Source: Nocardioidaceae bacterium (GTDB taxonomy: Bacteria > Actinomycetota > Actinomycetes > Propionibacteriales > Nocardioidaceae). Taken from it: a stretch of 5,353 nt of DNA. The position numbers and the translations under genes were made by a program. The stretch lies in contig JAICRS010000209.1 in NCBI GenBank assembly GCA_025966335.1, forward strand, positions 1-5,353, in the 5' to 3' direction. The notes beneath the pieces are model-generated. The model was given only the letters and a program-made list of their open reading frames with translations, did no database searches and was not told the origin of the DNA. Below are positions 1 through 5,353 of this stretch, one piece after another. The stretch's first letter is position 1; each line of letters begins with the position of its first letter.

Positions 1-9
1 CTCGCGTTT

Positions 10-42
10 AAAACCCCGGTGTCCCGCGGGCAAACCCCGGGG
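10..42 (-). terminator. Weak candidate terminator hairpin downstream of otsA
   Basis: On the minus strand a perfect 6-bp GC stem (CCCCGG at 42-37 pairing with CCGGGG at 19-14) with a 17-nt loop is followed directly by TTTT (13-10). The position, about 70 bp after the otsA stop, suits the end of the operon. The stem is short, the loop is long and the T-tract has only four bases, so this is tentative. Confidence 0.2.
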
Positions 43-57
43 GTCCGGCGGGTCAAT

Positions 58-100
58 GGGGGGGGTTTCCGGGGGTGGGGGGGGGGGGTTGGGGGTTGGG
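58..100 (+). repeat. Dense G-run tract with G-quadruplex potential
   Basis: Runs of 8, 5, 12, 5 and 3 G lie at 58-65, 71-75, 77-88, 91-95 and 98-100, separated by loops of 1 to 5 bases, which satisfies the usual G-quadruplex pattern. The tract starts 10 bp beyond the otsA stop. It is on the plus strand, the template for the minus-strand operon; the otsA transcript would be C-rich here. The region 1-109 holds no gene I can support. A low-quality contig end could also look like this. Confidence 0.6.
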
Positions 101-109
101 CAGGCGCCG

Positions 110-1557
<1,448 letters not shown>

Positions 1558-1561
<4 letters not shown>

Positions 1562-1731
1562 GTCCCAACCCTAGTGGGAGAAGAAAAGGGCGACGGCAGC
1601 TGCTGGCTGGGGATCGGCTCGGGGCGGTCCTGCGGCTTCAACCCACAGCCGGACAACCCGGCGGTGAGCAGGATCGCGCAGAGAGCCGCCCGCACGGCGA
1701 CCCGCAAGGCGACCGAGGGGGCGCGGGTCAT
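1558..1731 (-). CDS. Very small Pro-rich lipoprotein, possible truncated GerMN/LpqB-type protein
   Basis: A 57-residue open frame between the kinase and otsA. It has an Arg-containing n-region (Arg3, Arg10, Arg14), a hydrophobic stretch (about 15-26) and a clean lipobox L26-S27-G28-C29, so it should be a lipidated, membrane-anchored protein with only 29 mature residues. The mature part is Pro/Ser-rich (CGLKPQDRPEPIPSQQLP) and has no fold I recognise. Its ATG overlaps the kinase stop (ATGA) and its TGA overlaps the otsA GTG (GTGA), so it fills the gap exactly and is very likely translated. From memory, the pattern Cys-Gly-x-x-x-x-Asp-x-Pro-x-x-Ile-Pro-x-x-x-Leu-Pro resembles the start of large actinobacterial GerMN-domain lipoproteins, which often follow kinase genes. 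The GerMN domain itself is absent here. It could be a reduced remnant or a genuine small accessory lipoprotein for the sensor. The lipoprotein call is firm; the relation to GerMN proteins is an inference. Confidence 0.8.
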
Positions 1732-3098
1732 GGCTGCACCGGGATCTCGACGACGAACCGGGTGCCCCGAGGGCTGTTCCGTTCGGCCCAGACGCGGCCG
1801 CCGTGCAGCCGCACGTGCTCGAACACCAGCGCGAGCCCGAGCCCCACACCCTCGGGGTTGCCCGAACGATGCGCCTCGGCGCGGGAGAACCGTTCGAAGA
1901 TCCGCTCCTGCTCCCCGTCGGGGATCCCCGGGCCGCGGTCCTCCACGTTGACGAAGACCGTGTCCGCGGTGGCGGTGACCAGCACCCGGGTCACCCCGCC
2001 CGCATGCGACTCGGCGTTGTGCACCAGGTTCTCCACGACCCGCTCCAACCGCCGCCGGTCCACCCAGCTGACGACCTCCTCGGCATTCGGCCCGACCTCG
2101 GTGACCGGCCGGCCCGCGCAACGGTCGGCCACCATCGCGACCAGCTCGCCCACGTTCGTCGGCTCCCGACGGACCCGCACCACGCCGGCGTCGAACCGCG
2201 AGATCTCCAACAGGTCCTCGACCATCTGCGCGAAGCGGTGCACGTCGTCGGCGAGCAGCTCGAGCACCTCGCGGCCCTCCGGGTCCAGCTGGTCGGCGCG
2301 GCCGGTGAGCACCTCGACTGCGTTGACCATCGTGGTCAGCGGCGACCGCAGCTCGTGGCTGACGTTCCCGGCGAACCGCGCGTCGCTCGCCACCCGTGCC
2401 TGCAGCCGACCCGCCGTCCGGTTGAACGCCGTGGCGATAGCGGCCAGGTCCGGGTCGCGCCGCACCTCGAGCCGGGCCCCCAGGTCTCCGTCGGCGATGG
2501 CTCCGGCCGCCGCGGTGACCGAGCTCAACGGCCGTAGCGTCCGTCGGCTGGCCCACAGTCCGAGCAGCAGGCCCAGGGCCGTGGTCATCGTGCCGGTCCC
2601 GATGAACGTGACCGCGAGCGTGGTCAGCGTCTGGTCCAGCTCCCTCAGACTGAACACCTCGACGTAGGTGCCGCCCGGCGGACCCAGTGGCAGCGCGATC
2701 GCCACGACGAGTCCCGCCGGGGTCTCGAAGCGTTGCTGGACCGCGTCTCCGGCCTCCGCGGCGGCGAGGAAACCCGCAGGCAACGATCGGTGCCCTCGGG
2801 GGAACTGCCCGTCGAACCAGCGGCCGCCGTACCGCACCAGCGGGCTCGACGACTCGCCCCCGGACGCGTCGAGCTGCTCCAGGAGGTCGGCCACCGCGGG
2901 TCGCGTGGTGGCCAGCGCGTCGTCGACGGCGCGGGCGTTGAACACCGCCTGGCGCAGCACCGTGGTGTAGCGCTGGTCGAGCAGGTAGCTGCTGGCGATG
3001 CCGTAGGTGGTCACCGCCAGGAGCACCGAGACGCCGAGCGCGCCGACCGCGAACGCGGCGCTGACCCGCCCGCGCAGGCCCAGCCGGAGCCTCCTCAC
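1728..3098 (-). CDS. Membrane sensor histidine kinase, HAMP-HisKA-HATPase (MtrB-like)
   Basis: Sensor kinase of a two-component pair with the regulator just upstream; it autophosphorylates on His and passes the phosphate to the regulator. I chose the GTG start giving 456 residues. It overlaps the regulator stop (GTGA) and begins RRLRLGLRGRVS just before the first membrane helix. The longer open frame upstream (45 more residues) is only the regulator read out of frame. Order: TM1 about 12-37, extracytoplasmic domain about 38-160, TM2 about 161-183, HAMP about 184-236 (with RTLRPL and AIADGDLGARL), HisKA with His248 in NVSHELRSPLTT, N-box Asn357/Asn361 (ENLVHNAESH), G1 box DRGPGIP (387-393), F box about ERIFERFSR, G2 box GVGLGLAL (417-424). 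All catalytic boxes are present. It resembles MtrB/AfsQ2-type kinases, but is shorter than classical MtrB and probably a paralogue. The signal is unknown. Confidence 0.94.
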   Translation of the reverse strand: MRRLRLGLRGRVSAAFAVGALGVSVLLAVTTYGIASSYLLDQRYTTVLRQAVFNARAVDDALATTRPAVADLLEQLDASGGESSSPLVRYGGRWFDGQFPRGHRSLPAGFLAAAEAGDAVQQRFETPAGLVVAIALPLGPPGGTYVEVFSLRELDQTLTTLAVTFIGTGTMTTALGLLLGLWASRRTLRPLSSVTAAAGAIADGDLGARLEVRRDPDLAAIATAFNRTAGRLQARVASDARFAGNVSHELRSPLTTMVNAVEVLTGRADQLDPEGREVLELLADDVHRFAQMVEDLLEISRFDAGVVRVRREPTNVGELVAMVADRCAGRPVTEVGPNAEEVVSWVDRRRLERVVENLVHNAESHAGGVTRVLVTATADTVFVNVEDRGPGIPDGEQERIFERFSRAEAHRSGNPEGVGLGLALVFEHVRLHGGRVWAERNSPRGTRFVVEIPVQP

Positions 3099-3796
3099 GG
3101 CGCGAGCTTGTAGCCCAGCCCCCGGACGGTGAGCACCCGCCTCGGGTTGCCGGGGTCGTCCTCGATCTTGCTGCGCAGCCGGCTGATGTGTACGTCGACC
3201 AGGCGGTTGTCCCCGAAGAAGTCGTAGCCCCACACCTGCTCGAGAAGGGTCTCCCGGCTGACCGGCTCGCCCAGCCGACCGGCGAGCTCCTCCATCAGCC
3301 GGAGCTCGGTGGTGGTCAGCGGCACCGGCTCACCGTCGCGCAGCACGACGCCCTCACGCGGGCGGACCTCCAACGCCCCGGCGACGGTGTTCTCGGTGGG
3401 GGACTGCCCGTTCCGGCTGCGTCGCAGCAGCGCCCGGATCCGCGCGGAGAGCTCCTTCGCGACCACCGGCTTGGTCATGTAGTCGTCGGCACCGGCCTCC
3501 AGCCCGGCCACGATGTCGTGGCTGTCGCCTCGGGCGGAGACCACGATGACGGGTACGTCGGACGTCCGCCTGAGCCTGCGACACACCTCGAACCCGTCGA
3601 TGTCGGGGAGCATCAGGTCGAGCACCACCACGTCCGCGGGCGTGTCCGCGTGCTGCTCGAGGGCGGCCTCGCCGGTGTCCGCCTGCACGATCCGGTACCC
3701 CTCGTCACGGAGCGCGATCGCGAGTACCCGGCGGATCCGCACGTCGTCCTCGACCAGCATCACGCGACGACCGGGTCCAGGCATGTCACCCATCAT
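3095..3796 (-). CDS. OmpR/PhoB-family response regulator (MtrA-like)
   Basis: DNA-binding transcription regulator of 233 residues, the partner of the adjacent kinase. The receiver domain (about 11-125) shows the acidic pair at 16-18 (VEDD), phospho-acceptor Asp60 in VVLDLMLPDIDG, Ser87 in VVSARG, and Lys109-Pro110 (DYMTKP). The winged-helix output domain (about 138-233) has LTTTELRLMEEL, VWGYDFFGDNRLVDVHISRLRSKIE and the terminal VRGLGYKLAP, close to the MtrA/AfsQ1 style. The full set of catalytic residues is present. Start choice is uncertain: ATG codons lie at 3796, 3793 and 3784, none with a strong Shine-Dalgarno sequence, and the receiver domain needs none of the first nine residues. It begins 21 nt after the upstream ATPase stop, and its own stop overlaps the kinase start by 4 nt. 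Target genes cannot be inferred directly; autoregulation of the operon is a reasonable guess. Confidence 0.96.
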   Translation of the reverse strand: MMGDMPGPGRRVMLVEDDVRIRRVLAIALRDEGYRIVQADTGEAALEQHADTPADVVVLDLMLPDIDGFEVCRRLRRTSDVPVIVVSARGDSHDIVAGLEAGADDYMTKPVVAKELSARIRALLRRSRNGQSPTENTVAGALEVRPREGVVLRDGEPVPLTTTELRLMEELAGRLGEPVSRETLLEQVWGYDFFGDNRLVDVHISRLRSKIEDDPGNPRRVLTVRGLGYKLAP

Positions 3797-3817
3797 GGCG
3801 GGAAGGTGCCCAGGTCT

Positions 3818-4822
3818 CTAGTCGGCGGGGACGACCTGCATCTCCTCGGAGAAGAGGCAGGCGTCGGGGTGCGGTGTCGACCGGGGCCGCAGCTCCGGGT
3901 CCTCGTGGGCGCACAGGTCCTGGGCCTTGAAGCAGCGGGTCCGGAACCGGCAGCCCGACGGCGGGTTCGCCGGGCTGGGCACGTCGCCCTCCAGCAGGAT
4001 CCGCTGGGACTTGCCGCGGTGGGCGGGGTCGGGCGACGGCACCGCGGACAGCAGCGCCTGCGTGTAGGGGTGGGCGGGGTGCTCGTAGATCTCCTCCTCG
4101 GTGCCGCTCTCCACGATCCGGCCGAGGTACATCACCGCGATCCGGTCCGAGGCGTGCCGCACGACGGACAGGTCGTGGGCGATGAAGATGTAGGAGAGGT
4201 TGAACTCGGCCTGCAGGTCCTCGAGCAGGTTCACCACCTGCGCCTGGACCGACACGTCGAGCGCCGAGACCGGCTCGTCGCAGACGATGATCCGCGGGCG
4301 CAGCGCGAGGCCACGGGCGATGCCGACGCGTTGGCGCTGCCCGCCGGAGAACTGGTGCGGGTAGCGGTTCATGTGGTCGGGGTCGAGCCCGACCACCTCG
4401 AGCAGCTCCTGCACCTTCGTCCGCCGGCTCTGCTTGGGAGCGACCTCGGGATGGATCTCGAAGGGTTCGCCGACGATGTCGCCGACGGTCATCCGCGGGT
4501 TCAGCGAGGAGTACGGGTCCTGCAGCACGATCTGGATGTCGCGGCGGACCTCGCGCAGCCGGCGGCGGTCCATCGTGAAGATGTCCTCACCCTCGTACAG
4601 CGCCGACCCGGCCGTCGGCTCCTCCAGCCGCATCAGCAGCTTGGCGACGGTCGACTTGCCGCAACCGGACTCACCGACCAGGCCCAGCGTCTCGCCCTGC
4701 ATCAGGTCGAGGTTCACCCCGTCGACGGCCTGTACGTGTCCCACGGTCTTCTTGAACAAGATGCCCTGGGTCACCGGGAAGTGCTTGACCAGGTTGCGCA
4801 CGGACAGCAGCGGCTCAGGCAT
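3818..4822 (-). CDS. Oligo/dipeptide ABC importer ATP-binding protein, DppF/OppF type
   Basis: One of the two ATPases that power peptide (or nickel/other small solute) import of the Dpp/Opp family, acting on the inner face of the membrane with two permeases and a binding protein. The 334 residues are complete for the family. Visible are Walker A GESGCGKST (50-58), Q-loop Gln101 in VLQDPYSSLNPR, signature SGGQR (159-163), Walker B IIVCDEP (178-184) with Glu183, D-loop SALD, H-loop His216 in FIAHD, and the C-terminal Dpp/Opp extension (HPYTQALLSAVPSPDP onward). The extension holds Cys291, Cys297, Cys304 and Cys322 (CX5CX6CX17C). The N-terminal insert before the Walker A (LVKHFPVTQGILFKK) is typical of DppF/OppF rather than DppD/OppD. 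The start overlaps the upstream ATPase stop by 8 nt and has a strong ribosome site. The substrate cannot be told from the ATPase alone. Confidence 0.95.
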   Translation of the reverse strand: MPEPLLSVRNLVKHFPVTQGILFKKTVGHVQAVDGVNLDLMQGETLGLVGESGCGKSTVAKLLMRLEEPTAGSALYEGEDIFTMDRRRLREVRRDIQIVLQDPYSSLNPRMTVGDIVGEPFEIHPEVAPKQSRRTKVQELLEVVGLDPDHMNRYPHQFSGGQRQRVGIARGLALRPRIIVCDEPVSALDVSVQAQVVNLLEDLQAEFNLSYIFIAHDLSVVRHASDRIAVMYLGRIVESGTEEEIYEHPAHPYTQALLSAVPSPDPAHRGKSQRILLEGDVPSPANPPSGCRFRTRCFKAQDLCAHEDPELRPRSTPHPDACLFSEEMQVVPAD

Positions 4823-5353
4823 CGAGCACCTCCTGGTAGTAGTGGCAGGCGCTCGAGCGGGCGCCGGTCACCTCGTAGAGCGGGGGGTCGTCGACGCGGC
4901 AGCGATCCCGCATGTGCGGGCAGCGCGGATGGAAGCTGCAGCCCGAGGGGACGTGCATCAGGTTCGGGGGAGCGCCGCCGATCGGTCGCAGCGGCTTGCC
5001 CTTCTGCTCCAGCCGAGGGATCGAGGCGATCAGGCCCTCGGTGTAGGGATGCGCCGGGTTCGCGTAGAGCTGGTTGATCCCCGCGGTCTCGACGATGCGG
5101 CCGGCGTACATCACCGCCACCCGGTCGGCGACCTGGGCGACCACGCCGAGGTCATGGGTGATCAGGATCAGCCCCATCCCGGAGTCCTGCTGCAGCTCGG
5201 CGAGCAGCTCCATGATCTGGGCCTGCACGGTGACGTCGAGCGCGGTGGTCGGCTCGTCGGCGATCAGGATGTCGGGGGAGAGGGCCAGCGCCATCGCGAT
5301 CATCACGCGTTGCCGCATGCCGCCGGAGAACTGGTGCGGGTAGTCGTCGAGCC
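4815..5353 (-). CDS. Oligo/dipeptide ABC importer ATP-binding protein, DppD/OppD type (partial, N-terminus outside window)
   Basis: Partner ATPase to the downstream DppF-type protein. Only the C-terminal part, about 178 residues of a usual 320-340, is inside the window; the gene runs off the right edge. The frame stays open past the internal Met at 5318: reading on to the edge gives LDDYPHQFSGGMRQRV, so the ABC signature SGGMR spans that Met, which is not the start. Also seen are Walker B ILIADEP with DEPTTALD, the H-loop LITHD, the MYAGRIVE strand, and the family C-terminus HPYTEGLIASIPRLE and GGAPPNLMHVPSGC. Four cysteines follow in a CX5CX6CX17C pattern, the same spacing as in the partner protein. 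The Walker A and Q-loop are outside the window and cannot be judged. The TGA stop lies inside the start of the next gene (ATGCCTGA), indicating coupled translation of the pair. Confidence 0.93.
   Translation of the reverse strand, partial: LDDYPHQFSGGMRQRVMIAMALALSPDILIADEPTTALDVTVQAQIMELLAELQQDSGMGLILITHDLGVVAQVADRVAVMYAGRIVETAGINQLYANPAHPYTEGLIASIPRLEQKGKPLRPIGGAPPNLMHVPSGCSFHPRCPHMRDRCRVDDPPLYEVTGARSSACHYYQEVLDA
4828..4834 (-). promoter_or_regulatory. Strong Shine-Dalgarno site of the DppF-type gene
   Basis: AGGAGGT on the minus strand, five bases before the ATG at 4822, matches the anti-Shine-Dalgarno almost perfectly. It lies inside the last codons of the upstream ATPase gene and decides the start. 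It is the only strong ribosome site in the window; the genes further downstream rely on overlapping stop/start codons instead. Confidence 0.8.

Noticed and set aside
1732..2556. Minus-strand open frame that continues upstream of the lipoprotein to 2556
   Set aside because: The part upstream of the ATG at 1731 is the kinase gene in another frame, very Arg/Gly/Ala-rich. Only the last 57 residues have a signal peptide and lipobox.
3099..3233. 45-residue N-terminal extension of the kinase from an upstream ATG
   Set aside because: These residues are the response regulator's DNA-binding domain read out of frame. The GTG at 3098 overlaps the regulator stop and directly precedes the first membrane helix.
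3095..3796. Naming the pair as the true MtrA/MtrB system
   Set aside because: The regulator resembles MtrA, but the kinase is shorter than usual MtrB and no full-length lpqB follows, so a paralogous two-component system is more likely.
3188..5077. Long plus-strand open frame (629 codons) opposite the regulator and ATPase genes
   Set aside because: It spans three well-supported minus-strand genes and their junctions, shows no recognisable motif, and is explained by high-GC shadowing.
5319..5353. Treating the Met at 5318 as the true start of the DppD-type ATPase
   Set aside because: The frame remains open to the window edge and encodes the residues expected just before and within the ABC signature, so the gene is cut by the window rather than starting there.

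Overview
The window looks like chromosome from a high-GC Gram-positive bacterium (Actinomycetota). The codon third positions are strongly G/C, which produces long false open frames on the opposite strand. The proteins (MtrA-like regulator, actinobacterial-type OtsA, DppD/DppF pair) also fit that phylum. A Pseudonocardiales or Propionibacteriales type host is plausible, but I cannot fix the genus from sequence alone.

All real genes lie on the minus strand, so the biological order runs from right to left. At the right edge is the C-terminal half of a DppD/OppD-type peptide-importer ATPase (truncated by the window end). It overlaps by 8 nt a complete DppF/OppF-type ATPase, which has a strong AGGAGGT ribosome site. 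After only 21 nt comes an OmpR/MtrA-type response regulator, then a membrane histidine kinase, then a 57-residue lipoprotein, then trehalose-6-phosphate synthase OtsA. The last four genes are telescoped: every junction is a 4-nt stop/start overlap (GTGA, ATGA, GTGA). The left 109 bases hold no gene. They carry a striking set of G runs and a weak terminator-like hairpin.

The layout suggests one transcription unit, or at least a tightly coupled four-gene unit, in which an envelope-sensing two-component system and a small lipoprotein are translated together with the enzyme that makes the osmo- and desiccation-protectant precursor trehalose-6-phosphate. The peptide-importer ATPases upstream may be read through into it. 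The least ordinary element is the tiny lipoprotein. It sits where related actinobacterial two-component operons often carry a large LpqB/GerMN-type lipoprotein, and it appears to keep only the signal peptide and the first Pro-rich residues of such a protein before otsA begins. No RNA genes, mobile elements or CRISPR arrays were seen.
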